64,000 nt of DNA, taken from assembly GCA_041743125.1 (NCBI GenBank), contig JBGTNK010000017.1:22337-86336 (forward strand), read 5' to 3'. Below the pieces are notes generated by a model, which was not told where the DNA came from, did not search any database, and worked only from the letters and a program-made list of their open reading frames with translations. A program made the translations under genes and the position numbers. This DNA comes from Terrimonas_B sp041743125. GTDB lineage: Bacteria; Bacteroidota; Bacteroidia; Chitinophagales; Chitinophagaceae. Shown here in pieces: positions 17,058 through 27,005 of this stretch (the first letter of the stretch is position 1; the number at the start of each line of letters is the position of its first letter).

Positions 17058-17609
17058 TTAATTTATGTTTTGCATCTTATCCTGTTTTAATTGAGGGGCC
17101 GGACCATGATCATAACTCAATATTCGTGACATCTTCCACCGATTGTCCTTTAAAATCCATAAATGTGTAAATCTGGCTAACCCATCCAGTTTTTCCTTTT
17201 TTCCTTTTTGAACTATATAAAACAAATGACTGCCCGAAATAATAGCACCATAAATTTCATTCGATTTTTGAAGCGGAAAAACTTTCACTGAACCTTTTAC
17301 CTCCTCCCTTCTCAATCTGAAATTTTCATCGCTGCACAAATTTTTCTTCATACTCATCGCTAAGTTTTCCAGGCCGATGGTAATGCCCCCTTTATCGTGG
17401 TAGAATTCCAGGTCGTCTGTAAAAAAATCACCTAAATTCTGTACATCACAATTATTATAAGCGTACCAGAAAAGACTATCCTTATATAAAATGGTTTGCT
17501 CCATGGATTGTTGGTGCTGTTGACCAAATGATTCATTAAAAAACAGTACTGGAATAAAACATAATGTCACCGTAATCTTCCAATTCAAAAACAATTTCTT
17601 AATAAGCAT
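17058..17609 (-). CDS. Secreted NTF2-like (DUF4440/SnoaL-type) protein
   Basis: A 183-residue protein with an N-terminal signal peptide (hydrophobic ITVTLCFIPVLFF, probably cut after the SFG that precedes QQHQQS). The mature part has the cone-shaped NTF2-like fold pattern: YKDSLFWYAYNNCDVQNLGDF, DLEFYHDKGG and the closing LARFTHLWILKDNRWKMSRILSYDH. Members are small binding or stress-related proteins of diverse function, so no reaction is claimed. It is downstream of the outer-membrane barrel gene, 130 nt apart, on the same strand. Confidence 0.8.
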   Translation of the reverse strand: MLIKKLFLNWKITVTLCFIPVLFFNESFGQQHQQSMEQTILYKDSLFWYAYNNCDVQNLGDFFTDDLEFYHDKGGITIGLENLAMSMKKNLCSDENFRLRREEVKGSVKVFPLQKSNEIYGAIISGSHLFYIVQKGKKEKLDGLARFTHLWILKDNRWKMSRILSYDHGPAPQLKQDKMQNIN

Positions 17610-17739
17610 GATTCATAATTTTTGTTTCAAATAATATCAGGTGAATAAAACCCGGATAGCAATTAAATAATATCCCCACTTAAATATTAGCAGGGATATT
17701 ATTTTCATTTGGATCTGGTTCAATAATCAAAGGTTCCCG

Positions 17740-20232
17740 TTAATTGCCCCCTTCTGTTTTTACCCTGTTTTGTTCTTCACCGGCACCGCCTGTCTTTCTT
17801 CTGGCCGGAGCGATATTCTTTTTACCAAAACGGTAATTAAAAGTCAAGTTGAATTGTCTGCTGTCTCGTCTGCTTGCAATAATTACGTCCACATCACTGT
17901 ATTTTGCATATCCACTAAATTGCTGGGTATAAAATATATCGCGTACTCCCATTTTAATTGTTCCTTTTTTATTCAACACGGTTTTAGAAACGGCGGAATT
18001 AGCTGCATACATTTCATTGGCAACAAGTAATCCCTGAGCGCCTTTACTCCGATACCAGCCACTTATTTCGGCACTCCAACCTTTACCTAAGGTAAAACTG
18101 TTCGTTACATTTGTCATGAAACTGGTAAACTGAACATCAACAGGATCATTGTTAATTCCATTTTGATATAACCCTGTATAATGGTTATTAAATAAATTGG
18201 TATAGATATTTGTATTCCACCATTTAGTTACCGGAATATTGGCTGACACAGCAATTCCAATTTGTATCATTTTGTTGAAATTTTCCTTTGTTTGAAAGGT
18301 TACTTTTTTCTCTGTGTTCTGCTTTAGCAACTGGGTGATAATATCATCCGTTTGAGTATAATTTAAGGTAGTTGTCAAAAACCGGTTATAGGTATGACTT
18401 ACTTCTACATTGTTTGTAAACTGAGCCTGCAGATAGGGATTACCCTGGCCATAGGTTAAAGAATCTAAAAAGAAAACAAACGGATTGAGATCATCGTAAT
18501 CGGGACGTGTTATCCTTCTGCTATAACTCAGGTTGAACTGATTTTTTTCACCAGGATTATATCCTAATCCAACATTAGGAAACAAACTGGTATAATCCCT
18601 TTTAAACGATGAGTCACTTTTTATCTGGTGACCTTTAGCAATTGTATTTTCCATCCTTAAACCACCAGTCAATTCCCATTTCTTATAAGTCTTTGAGAAA
18701 ATTGCATAAACTGCATTAATATTTTCCTCATAAACAAAATGATTACTTCTGTCATCAATACTCCACTCAGTTCCACTGTTTCGCAAATATTCAACCTGGT
18801 TATCAGTTTTTACGAAACTAGTTTTCAAACCTGCCTCCAATTTCAGTCCACCTTTAAAAGGATGAACATAATCTGCTTTGGCGCTATAGATGTTTATTTC
18901 TGAAGGAATGAACCCGTTTAATAAAATGTCGCTCCCATTTTTTATATCATATTTATCATAAATCCGGGTAGTAAGGCTTGTATTCCCTTTATTGTTGTAA
19001 AAAGCCTGGTCCAGATCCGCGGTAATTTCTCTGCCACTGGAATCAAATGTATGTTTGTAATTAAGGTTAGTGGTTAAGTTGGAAGATTTTCTTTGATTTA
19101 ATCCAACGGACCTAATTTTGTAATCAATTTCACCCATTGCATTTCTTACATTTGAAAGACTCATGGGGTCTTCATTTCCGTTGCTGAAATTTCCGTTAAC
19201 TACTATTCCCAGCACATCTTTTTTAGTGAAATAATAATCCATACCTGCCTTCAAATTATGGTACACTCCTTTAAAGTGAGGCCTCGATACCTGGTCAGAC
19301 GATCCTTTTAATGTAACCTTATCCTCTTCATAAAAATTTCTGTCAATGGACAGTTTATTATATCCTTCCCAATTACCAGCATTATATCCTCCAAAAAGGT
19401 TTAGTTTATTATTTCTATAGTTTAGATTAAGCCCACTATTTATTCTCCCATATAATCCCTGGCTATAACCGAGATTAGCACTCCCATTCATTCCTTTTAC
19501 AATACCTTTTTTGGTTTTGATATTAATGATCCCTGAATTTCCAGCAGCATCATATTTGGCCGGAGGGTTGGTCATAATTTCAATCTGGTCCAGGTTACTG
19601 CTTTGCATATTTTTTAATAACGCAGTGAGATCAGCTCCACTCATATAGGTAGGTTTACCATCTACCAGTATTAATACTCCCTGTTTTCCCTTTAAACTAA
19701 TATTCCCTTCATTATCGATCGAAACACCGGGAGATTTTTCTAATAGCTCAAGTGCGTTTAGACCGCTATTGGTCGGTGACGCTTCTACATTTAATACTGT
19801 TTTACCTGGTTTTTGCTCAATGAATGGTCTTTTAGATGTTACTATGACTCCAGCTATGGCTTTAGCCACCGGCTTTAGTTCTATGGTCTTTAGTTTTATA
19901 ATTTGATTATCTGCTCTTATTACTATAGCCTCAGAAAAACCTCTTTCATGACCAGTAGCTGTAATTGAAACTAAGTATTCTCCTTCATCAATGTCACCGA
20001 ATTCAAATTGCCCTGTTTTATCAGCAATGCTCATTTTTACAACGGTTGAATCCTTTAGTTTAAGTAGGGCGATCGTTGCGGATTCTATTATTTTGGTATT
20101 TCCATCTTTCACGATTCCAATTATTTTTCCTTTTGCTTCAGCATTCTCAATCTTCCTTATATTAATACTCTGCCCATAACTAATTGAATTATATAGGAAT
20201 AAAAGTGAAAATAAACTCAAAATCTTTATCAT
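17740..20232 (-). CDS. TonB-dependent-receptor-like outer membrane beta-barrel family protein
   Basis: An 830-residue outer-membrane protein. A signal peptide (residues 1-20, ending SYG/QS) is followed by a carboxypeptidase-regulatory-like beta-sandwich domain (about 33-115), a TonB-plug-like domain (about 125-240, with SGLNALELLEKSPGVSID, GVLILVDGKPTYM and NPPAKYDAAGNSGIINI) and a C-terminal barrel of the family often called outer membrane beta-barrel protein (LNPFVFFLDSLTYGQGNP). No SusD partner follows, so glycan uptake in the SusCD manner is unlikely; a metal, peptide or signalling role is possible. The promoter region carries a consensus -7 box and LytTR-like sites. Confidence 0.9.
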   Translation of the reverse strand: MIKILSLFSLLFLYNSISYGQSINIRKIENAEAKGKIIGIVKDGNTKIIESATIALLKLKDSTVVKMSIADKTGQFEFGDIDEGEYLVSITATGHERGFSEAIVIRADNQIIKLKTIELKPVAKAIAGVIVTSKRPFIEQKPGKTVLNVEASPTNSGLNALELLEKSPGVSIDNEGNISLKGKQGVLILVDGKPTYMSGADLTALLKNMQSSNLDQIEIMTNPPAKYDAAGNSGIINIKTKKGIVKGMNGSANLGYSQGLYGRINSGLNLNYRNNKLNLFGGYNAGNWEGYNKLSIDRNFYEEDKVTLKGSSDQVSRPHFKGVYHNLKAGMDYYFTKKDVLGIVVNGNFSNGNEDPMSLSNVRNAMGEIDYKIRSVGLNQRKSSNLTTNLNYKHTFDSSGREITADLDQAFYNNKGNTSLTTRIYDKYDIKNGSDILLNGFIPSEINIYSAKADYVHPFKGGLKLEAGLKTSFVKTDNQVEYLRNSGTEWSIDDRSNHFVYEENINAVYAIFSKTYKKWELTGGLRMENTIAKGHQIKSDSSFKRDYTSLFPNVGLGYNPGEKNQFNLSYSRRITRPDYDDLNPFVFFLDSLTYGQGNPYLQAQFTNNVEVSHTYNRFLTTTLNYTQTDDIITQLLKQNTEKKVTFQTKENFNKMIQIGIAVSANIPVTKWWNTNIYTNLFNNHYTGLYQNGINNDPVDVQFTSFMTNVTNSFTLGKGWSAEISGWYRSKGAQGLLVANEMYAANSAVSKTVLNKKGTIKMGVRDIFYTQQFSGYAKYSDVDVIIASRRDSRQFNLTFNYRFGKKNIAPARRKTGGAGEEQNRVKTEGGN

Positions 20233-20278
20233 TATTATGTTTTTAAATTATTAGTACTTGTTGTTGACAATTACAGTT

Positions 20279-20286
20279 CAAATGTA
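20279..20286 (-). promoter_or_regulatory. -7 box of the outer-membrane barrel gene
   Basis: Reading on the minus strand, TACATTTG matches the Bacteroidota -7 consensus TAnnTTTG exactly, 46 nt before the ATG at 20232. No good TTTG is found at the expected -33 place, which fits a promoter that needs an activator. Confidence 0.45.
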
Positions 20287-20319
20287 GGTACTTTGTAATG
20301 CATAGAACATTGTTTTCAA

Positions 20320-20375
20320 TTGAACGGCAAATTTTCTTGATGAACGGTGTTCCTAAACAATTCAAGTTGGACGTT
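20320..20375 (-). promoter_or_regulatory. Candidate LytTR-type direct-repeat operator
   Basis: On the minus strand ACCGTTCAT (20340-20348) fits the published LytTR site pattern [TA][AC][CA]GTTN[AG][TG] at every position, and GCCGTTCAA (20320-20328) fits 7 of 9; they are direct repeats 20 bp apart. A weaker copy, AACGTCCAA, lies at 20367-20375. The sites are about 35-60 bp upstream of the -7 box, a normal place for an activator. Confidence 0.35.
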
Positions 20376-20568
20376 GAATTAATAAGTGGGTTACATATTT
20401 TAGTTCAATTTGGATAGGTGGAGGAAATTTTGTTTAAACGGCTTTGAATCATAAACCTTAGCTATCTATATATGATTTTGGATAAAATGTGGAGTATTAA
20501 ATGATTATTAGCTAATTGGAATACCCATTCCACCACCTTCTATAATTATATTGCATGAAATTTCAGAA
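20376..20568. other. Remainder of the divergent region upstream of threonine aldolase
   Basis: The whole divergent gap runs from 20233 to 20568. Apart from the minus-strand -7 box and the LytTR-like repeats annotated separately, this plus-strand half is AT-rich. No confident promoter for the aldolase gene could be picked. Confidence 0.4.
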
Positions 20569-21585
20569 ATGACCATTGATTACAGGTCAGATACAGTGAC
20601 TAAACCATCACAGGCAATGCTGGAGGCAATGATGTCTGCGCAGGTGGGAGATGACGTGTTTGGCGAAGATTATTCTATTAATGAATTAGAAAGGTTGGCG
20701 GCCAGCATGTTTGGAATGGATTCAGCACTATTTTGTCCCTCGGGAACGATGACCAACCAGATTGCTATTAAATGTCACACTCAACCGGGCGATGAGGTAA
20801 TTTGCGATGAAAGTGCACATGTTTATCAATATGAGGGTGGAGGAATTGCTTCTAATTCAGGAGCTTCGGTTAAATTAATTTACGGAGACAGGGGAAAAAT
20901 AACTGCTCCTCAAATCATAGAAAGCATTAATCCTGATGATGTACACCGGGCCCGAACCAGCCTTGTTTGCCTTGAAAACACCAGTAACAGGGGCGGTGGA
21001 AGTTGCCTTGATTTTTCAGAAATAGAAAATATCAGGAAACTCTGCGATCAAAGAGGTTTAAAACTCCACCTGGATGGCGCAAGACTTGTAAATGCTTTAG
21101 TTGCAAAGAATGAAACGCCTGATCAATATGGAAAAGTTTTCGATAGTATTTCCATTTGCCTGAGCAAGAGTCTTGGCTGCCCTGTTGGAAGCTTGCTTAT
21201 TGGAGACAACTCGTTCATAAAAAAAGCGAGAAGAATCCGTAAAGCCTTTGGAGGTGGAATGCGCCAGGCTGGATTTCTGGCCGCTGCGGGCCTATATGCC
21301 CTGGAAAATAACATAAACCGATTAAATCAGGATCATGATCATGCAAAACTAATAGCCGATGCCCTGGCAAATAAAGATTTTGTAGAACGAGTTTTGCCGG
21401 TTGAAACAAATATTATCATTATTGAATTAAAAAAAGGACAATTGGCAGCGGAGTTAGTGAATAGATTAAGAGGTTTTGATATTCTTTCGTATGCCATTGC
21501 TCACAATAGAGTTAGGCTGGTAACCCACCTTGACATTTCCGGAGAAATGGTAAATAAGACAATTGAAATTATTTCAACTTTATAA
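20569..21585 (+). CDS. ltaE: Low-specificity L-threonine aldolase
   Basis: A pyridoxal-phosphate enzyme that cleaves L-threonine or allo-threonine to glycine and acetaldehyde. From ATG 20569 the product begins MTIDYRSDTVTKPSQAM, matching the family start; an ATG six codons upstream (20551) is the alternative. Signature parts are FCPSGTMTNQIAI, the substrate/PLP region ESAHVYQYEGGG, LHLDGARLVNA and the Lys that binds PLP in ICLSKSLGCPVGSLL. The product has 338 residues, normal length. It is 8 nt upstream of pgi and likely co-transcribed. Confidence 0.95.
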   Translation: MTIDYRSDTVTKPSQAMLEAMMSAQVGDDVFGEDYSINELERLAASMFGMDSALFCPSGTMTNQIAIKCHTQPGDEVICDESAHVYQYEGGGIASNSGASVKLIYGDRGKITAPQIIESINPDDVHRARTSLVCLENTSNRGGGSCLDFSEIENIRKLCDQRGLKLHLDGARLVNALVAKNETPDQYGKVFDSISICLSKSLGCPVGSLLIGDNSFIKKARRIRKAFGGGMRQAGFLAAAGLYALENNINRLNQDHDHAKLIADALANKDFVERVLPVETNIIIIELKKGQLAAELVNRLRGFDILSYAIAHNRVRLVTHLDISGEMVNKTIEIISTL

Positions 21586-21593
21586 TAAATAAC

Positions 21594-23246
21594 ATGTTTC
21601 CAAAAATAGATCCAACAACTACCCACGCATGGTCTGCATTGAAATCCCATAGTGAGGAAATGAAATCTGCGAAAATGAAAGATCTTTTTACGCAAGATAA
21701 AGATCGGTTTAAGAAATTTCACGTCAGGATGGAGGATATTCTTTTCGATTATTCTAAAAACATTATTACTGATAAAACTCTAGAATTACTGCTTCAATTA
21801 GCAGAAGAATGTAAGGTAAAAGAAGCGATAACAGCGATGTTCAATGGCGACATGATTAATGAAACAGAAAATCGGTCGGTATTACATACGGCGTTACGCA
21901 ATTTTTCGGATAACGCTGTTTTTGTGAAAGGAAATGATATAATGCCTGATGTAAAAAAAGTGTTGCGCAAAATGAAAACCTTTTGTAATACTGTTCATGA
22001 TGGCGGACACCGTGGATTCACAGGTAAACGAATTAAATACATCGTCAATATTGGCATAGGCGGTAGTGACCTGGGACCGCTGATGGTGACTGAAGCCTTA
22101 AAGCCATACCAGAAAAAAGGAATAGAGAGTTTTTTTGTTTCAAATGTTGATGGAACGCATATTGCTGAAACATTGAAAAAAGTAAATCCTGAACGGACGC
22201 TTTTCCTGATTGCATCCAAAACATTTACAACGCAGGAAACAATGACCAATGCCCATACAGCCCGGGAATGGTTTCTTACTTATGCAAAAAACGAAAAACA
22301 TATTGCCAAACATTTTGTTGCTTTATCTACTAACGAATCAGAGGTTGTAAAATTTGGAATTGACAAATCGAACATGTTTGAATTTTGGGATTGGGTAGGT
22401 GGACGGTATTCTTTATGGAGTGCAGTTGGGTTGTCGATTGCCCTAAGTATTGGGTATAAAAATTTTGAACAATTGTTAAGAGGAGCCCACCATACTGATT
22501 TGCATTTTCAAAGTGTAAACTTTGAAGAAAATATTCCCTTGCTGATGGCGGTTATAGGTATCTGGTATACCAATTTCTTTGGTTCCCAAACCGAGGCAAT
22601 TTTGCCATATGATCAATACTTAAGTCGTTTCGCCGCTTATTTTCAACAAGGAAATATGGAAAGTAATGGGAAAAGTATCAACAGGAATGGCGAAGCTGTT
22701 GAATACGCTACCGGCCCGGTAATTTGGGGTGAGCCGGGTACAAATGGCCAGCATGCCTTTTATCAGTTGATTCACCAGGGAACACAGGTAATTCCATGTG
22801 ATTTTATAGCTCCGGCCAAATCCCATAATCCAATTGGGGACCATCATCAAAAATTAATGTCTAATTTTTTTGCTCAAACAGAAGCATTAATGAATGGGAA
22901 AACTGAAGATAAGGTTCAATTAGAATTAGAAAAACAAGATAATAATGTTGAGCAAATAGCCAAACTTCTGCCTTTTAAAACGTTTGAAGGAAATAAGCCA
23001 ACTAATTCTTTCTTAATTAAGAAAATCACGCCATTTACTTTGGGTCAATTAATCGCTTTCTACGAACATAAAATATTTATACAAGGTGTTATTTGGAATA
23101 TTTTCAGTTTTGATCAATGGGGAGTGGAACTAGGTAAGCAATTAGCCAGTCAAATTTTACCTGAACTTCCTAATGAGGAACAGGTTGAAAATCATGACTC
23201 ATCTACAAACGGTTTAATTAATGCATACAAACTAATGAGAGACTAA
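21594..23246 (+). CDS. pgi: Glucose-6-phosphate isomerase
   Basis: A 550-residue cytoplasmic enzyme interconverting glucose 6-phosphate and fructose 6-phosphate. Family signatures are present: NIGIGGSDLGPLMVTEAL, SKTFTTQETMTNA, EFWDWVGGRYSLWSAVGLSI, GEPGTNGQHAFYQLIHQGT (with the catalytic Glu and His) and the C-terminal WGVELGKQLA with a catalytic Lys. Length is usual. It follows ltaE by 8 nt and supplies fructose 6-phosphate at the branch to amino sugars and exopolysaccharide precursors. Confidence 0.98.
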   Translation: MFPKIDPTTTHAWSALKSHSEEMKSAKMKDLFTQDKDRFKKFHVRMEDILFDYSKNIITDKTLELLLQLAEECKVKEAITAMFNGDMINETENRSVLHTALRNFSDNAVFVKGNDIMPDVKKVLRKMKTFCNTVHDGGHRGFTGKRIKYIVNIGIGGSDLGPLMVTEALKPYQKKGIESFFVSNVDGTHIAETLKKVNPERTLFLIASKTFTTQETMTNAHTAREWFLTYAKNEKHIAKHFVALSTNESEVVKFGIDKSNMFEFWDWVGGRYSLWSAVGLSIALSIGYKNFEQLLRGAHHTDLHFQSVNFEENIPLLMAVIGIWYTNFFGSQTEAILPYDQYLSRFAAYFQQGNMESNGKSINRNGEAVEYATGPVIWGEPGTNGQHAFYQLIHQGTQVIPCDFIAPAKSHNPIGDHHQKLMSNFFAQTEALMNGKTEDKVQLELEKQDNNVEQIAKLLPFKTFEGNKPTNSFLIKKITPFTLGQLIAFYEHKIFIQGVIWNIFSFDQWGVELGKQLASQILPELPNEEQVENHDSSTNGLINAYKLMRD

Positions 23247-23701
23247 TCCTTAAATAAGAAATTTTGCTTTTGATTTTCTATTCTTCGCCAAAATAAAAAC
23301 CACTGAGACCAAATAAAAATAAAATTCCGGAACAAGCGTTTAATCAATAAATATTAAATTCTATTTTAATTCATTAAAAGAAGAATTTTTCAGAATATTT
23401 GTAGTAAGACTTTGAACAGCCGGGACAGATTGGATGATCACATTTTAGCTGCCAGAGCTTGCAAATTTCATTTATATCGGGTAATATTGAAGCGCTTAGT
23501 TCATTAGGAACAAGAAAGAACAAAAATAGTATTTGATTGTATTTTACTTTAGTAGCACGATTTATTCGGTCCTTCCTCAAGAAGTCCGTACCAAACTCTT
23601 TTCTTTCCAATTCTTCTGAAACAAGCAGTTATTGTGGTCCTGATAAGTGAAAATACCTGAAAGCGCTTTATCGATTATTTTATATACCTATTACTAACTC
23701 T
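23247..23701. other. Intergenic region before the exopolysaccharide locus, 455 bp
   Basis: No gene is convincing. A minus-strand frame at 23374-23610 could encode 78 residues with a CxxC pair (CPGC) but lacks recognisable similarity. The region must hold the promoter of the locus starting at 23702; no clear -33/-7 pair was found. Confidence 0.45.
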
Positions 23702-24508
23702 ATGCAAAAAAAAATTATTTTATCATCCCTATGGAATAGTTATTTCTACTCTGCAATACTATTCTCTCTACTCTTTACCTCTTGTGTTAACACGAAAAAA
23801 TCAACTTATTTTTATGGATCTACTGATGGAACAATAGCATCAAATGAGCCAGTGCCTCAATCGCTCATTCAAAATAATGATATCCTCAGTATAATGGTTA
23901 CTAGTCCCAATCCCGAAGCATCCGCGATGTTTAATCCTCAAGTTTCAGGTGGAAATAATAACCAGTCCTTAATGACTGACCAGTCAAGCAATACGGGATA
24001 CCTTGTTAATAACGAAGGAAATATACAATTTCCCATATTAGGGAACATAAAAGCTGCTGGTATAACCAAAACCGGTTTAGAAGAAAGTATCACCAAAATT
24101 CTTCTTCAAAAAGGACTACTCCGGGATCCTGTTGTGAGTATCAGGTTTCTGAATTTCAGAGTTACCGTTCTGGGGGAAGTTAATAAACCATCAGTTGTGA
24201 CGATGCCAAATGAAAAGCTTTCGCTTTTGGAGGCTTTGGGCCTGGCCGGCGACATCACCATTTATGGAAACAGGCAAAATGTTATGGTCATCAGGGAAGA
24301 AAATCAACAAAAAATTCTCAAGAGACTTAATCTGAATTCCACAGAAATATTTACTTCCCCATATTATTATTTAAGATCCAATGATATTGTATACGTGGAA
24401 CCTAATAAAGCAAAGGTTGCAAGTACAAGCAGATCTTCTCAATGGCTACCCATTTTACTGAGTGGCTTATCATTTGCTGCAATTGTTGCTGATCGAATCA
24501 TTAAATAA
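23702..24508 (+). CDS. Polysaccharide export lipoprotein (Wza family)
   Basis: A 268-residue outer-membrane polysaccharide export protein. The N-terminal signal ends in lipobox LLFTSC (Cys about residue 28). The poly-export domain begins near IQNNDILSIMVTSPNPEA, followed by an SLBB-like ligand-binding domain (VTVLGEVNKPSVVTMPNEKLSLLEALGLAGDI is split over about residues 154-190). The C-terminus has a hydrophobic segment (WLPILLSGLSFAAIVADRII). It is the first gene of the exopolysaccharide locus and is 8 nt upstream of the Wzc-like gene, its functional partner. Confidence 0.93.
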   Translation: MQKKIILSSLWNSYFYSAILFSLLFTSCVNTKKSTYFYGSTDGTIASNEPVPQSLIQNNDILSIMVTSPNPEASAMFNPQVSGGNNNQSLMTDQSSNTGYLVNNEGNIQFPILGNIKAAGITKTGLEESITKILLQKGLLRDPVVSIRFLNFRVTVLGEVNKPSVVTMPNEKLSLLEALGLAGDITIYGNRQNVMVIREENQQKILKRLNLNSTEIFTSPYYYLRSNDIVYVEPNKAKVASTSRSSQWLPILLSGLSFAAIVADRIIK

Positions 24509-24516
24509 AAAAGAAA

Positions 24517-26868
24517 ATGGCACAACTTATATCCAAAAATATACACAATAGAAATTCGGAAAATAAATCGGGATTTAATGATATTTTGTTTAAATATCTT
24601 CCTTATTGGCCCATATTTATCCTGGTCCTTGCGGCTTGTCTTGGCGGGGCATGGTTCTATCTTAAAATAACTCCGAAGCTGTATGAAACTTCCGCTTCTG
24701 TTATGTTAAAGGATGAGAAAAAAGGCTCTTCCGACGGGCAAACCGTAAATCAGCTCAATGCGTTGTCTGAAAAAAGGATAGTAGAGAATGAAATTGAAAT
24801 CTTTCAATCGAGGACACTGATGCAAGAGGTAGTTCATAATTTGAAGCTTTACGTTAACTTTTTTGAAGAAGACCGGTTTGGTGCAAAACCTGCTTATTCT
24901 ACTTCCCCTGTTTATATTCAACTTGCTGATCCTCAAAACATCAAAAAGATTAAAAAAGTTGGTTTCAAGTTTTCTGAAAAAGATAGCACGGTTATTATTG
25001 GAAAGAATAAATATCCTCTAAATCAATTCCTGAATACTCCTTATGGGAATATGAAATTTATCGCCAACAAATTTCAAAAAGCAGATCCGAAGAATCCATT
25101 GTTTTTCTCTTTTTCAGAAACCCAGGCTGTTACCGCTTCTTTAATATCTGCTTTAAAGGCTAGTCCATCTACTAAACTTACATCTGTACTCCTATTAAAA
25201 ATTCGGGATACAGATCCAAAAAGAGGGGAAGATATTTTAAATGAACTTATTGAAGTTTACAATAGAGCTGCATTTTCGGAAAAGCAAAGGCTGGCTGATT
25301 CTACATCCGCTTTATTAGTTAGCAGGCTTAAACTGGTTGAACAGGAACTATCTGATATTGAAAAGAAATCAAAAAACTACAAATCCTCAAGGGGTGCGGT
25401 AGATATTGGAACCCAGGGGCGGCTATTTCTTGAGAATGTCGTTGCAACTGATAACCAATTAACTAATATCAATTCCCAACTCTCTTCGCTGCAGGAAGTT
25501 GAAAAATATGTTCTTTCTAAAGATAATGCCGCAGGAACAGTTCCTTCTACACAAGGACTAAGTGATCCAATGCTTCCAGACCTTATAAATAAAAAGTATC
25601 AATTGGAATTGGAATATGAAAAATTGAAAAAAACGACGGGAGAAAACAACCCGATACTTACATCAATTAAAGACCAGATCAACAAAATAAAACCGAGTTT
25701 GCTGGAAAATATTCAAAACCAGAAAAAAAACCTGGAGGCCACCAGGTTAAATATGAATTCGGCAAACAATAGCTATTCTTCCATGCTACACTCGATACCG
25801 CAGAAAGAAATGGAATTAATTGAAATCAGCAGGGAACAAGCTATAAAAAGTAATCTTTATGCCTTTTTATTACAAAAGAAGGAAGAGAGCGATTTAGCCC
25901 AGGTTTATAACATTTCAGAAACCCGGGTTATAGATTATGCAGAAGCTTCCGCATTGCCGGTTTCGCCCAATAAGATGATGGCTTATGGTTTAGCTCTTGT
26001 ACTTGGTTTAATACTTCCCATAGGTCTTCTTTCAATTAAAGAGTTATTCAACAATAAAATATTATACAGGAAGGAAATAGAAAAACTCACAGATGCGCCT
26101 ATTATTGGGGAAATAGTTCATGATAATTCAAAGGAGGCTATTGTTATTCAGGAAGGAAAAAGAACTTTTATAGCTGAGCAGTTTCGAAGGCTCCGGGCAT
26201 CACTTGGATACCTTGGAGGAAAATCGGGTAAGAAAAAAATCCTGGTTACATCTTCTCTTCCTGCAGAAGGAAAAAGCTTTGTTGCCCTTAATCTTGCTCT
26301 AAGCCTGGCCTTGACAGATAAAAGAGTTATTCTTCTCGAACTTGACTTGTCTAACCCCTCATTGAGCAACAAACTCAATACAAAGTATGATAAAGGTGCA
26401 AGTAATTACCTTACAGGAGAATTAGAACCAGAAGATGTTATAAAACGGACGGCAGTTCACAAGAATCTTTTTTTCCTGCCTGCTGGTACTTTGCCCGAAA
26501 ATCCTTCAGAATTATTACTAACAGAAAAATTAAAAACACTTTTAGTTTACCTGGAAGATATATTCGATGTAATCATAATAGACTCGGCACCGGCCAGTCT
26601 GTTATCAGACGCTTACGTCCTATCGCCTATGTGTGATACAACATTGTATGTTGTAAAACATGGTTATACTCCTAAATCATATTTGGAAAGACTTGACGAA
26701 GAAACTGATTCAGAAAATCAGCTTTCGAACATGAAAATTGTATTCAACGGCATTAGGTCAAGAGGTTTTCTCAAAAAAGGATACGGATATGGATATGGTT
26801 ACGGATATATTCATGACAATAGTTTAAAAAAGATGAAACGACCATTGGCAAAAAATTCGTTCAACTGA
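24517..26868 (+). CDS. Wzc-type polysaccharide co-polymerase with tyrosine autokinase domain
   Basis: A 783-residue inner-membrane protein. It has a first membrane helix near residues 28-47 (WPIFILVLAACLGGAWFYL), a long periplasmic coiled-coil region with chain-length-determinant features, a second helix near residue 490, and a cytoplasmic BY-kinase domain. Walker A is SLPAEGKSF (about 580-588), the A' motif is reduced to ILLELDLSNPS, and Walker B is VIIIDSAP. The tail is Tyr-rich (alternating Gly-Tyr at about residues 755-764), the usual autophosphorylation cluster. It controls chain length and export together with the Wza-like protein. Confidence 0.95.
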   Translation: MAQLISKNIHNRNSENKSGFNDILFKYLPYWPIFILVLAACLGGAWFYLKITPKLYETSASVMLKDEKKGSSDGQTVNQLNALSEKRIVENEIEIFQSRTLMQEVVHNLKLYVNFFEEDRFGAKPAYSTSPVYIQLADPQNIKKIKKVGFKFSEKDSTVIIGKNKYPLNQFLNTPYGNMKFIANKFQKADPKNPLFFSFSETQAVTASLISALKASPSTKLTSVLLLKIRDTDPKRGEDILNELIEVYNRAAFSEKQRLADSTSALLVSRLKLVEQELSDIEKKSKNYKSSRGAVDIGTQGRLFLENVVATDNQLTNINSQLSSLQEVEKYVLSKDNAAGTVPSTQGLSDPMLPDLINKKYQLELEYEKLKKTTGENNPILTSIKDQINKIKPSLLENIQNQKKNLEATRLNMNSANNSYSSMLHSIPQKEMELIEISREQAIKSNLYAFLLQKKEESDLAQVYNISETRVIDYAEASALPVSPNKMMAYGLALVLGLILPIGLLSIKELFNNKILYRKEIEKLTDAPIIGEIVHDNSKEAIVIQEGKRTFIAEQFRRLRASLGYLGGKSGKKKILVTSSLPAEGKSFVALNLALSLALTDKRVILLELDLSNPSLSNKLNTKYDKGASNYLTGELEPEDVIKRTAVHKNLFFLPAGTLPENPSELLLTEKLKTLLVYLEDIFDVIIIDSAPASLLSDAYVLSPMCDTTLYVVKHGYTPKSYLERLDEETDSENQLSNMKIVFNGIRSRGFLKKGYGYGYGYGYIHDNSLKKMKRPLAKNSFN

Positions 26869-27005
26869 TTATTTAATTTTTAATCTGTTTTCTAAATAAA
26901 AAAAGTTTAATTTCTACATACCTTTTTAGGCATGAGGAAAATGAAGATGAATCCTGAAAAACCATAGTTAGATAAAAGTTTTTATAACATTGATAACGAT
27001 CAACT

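Noticed and set aside
23374..23610. Minus-strand 78-aa ORF with a CPGC motif upstream of the exopolysaccharide locus
   Set aside because: A lone CxxC pair and no other family feature; likely a chance frame.
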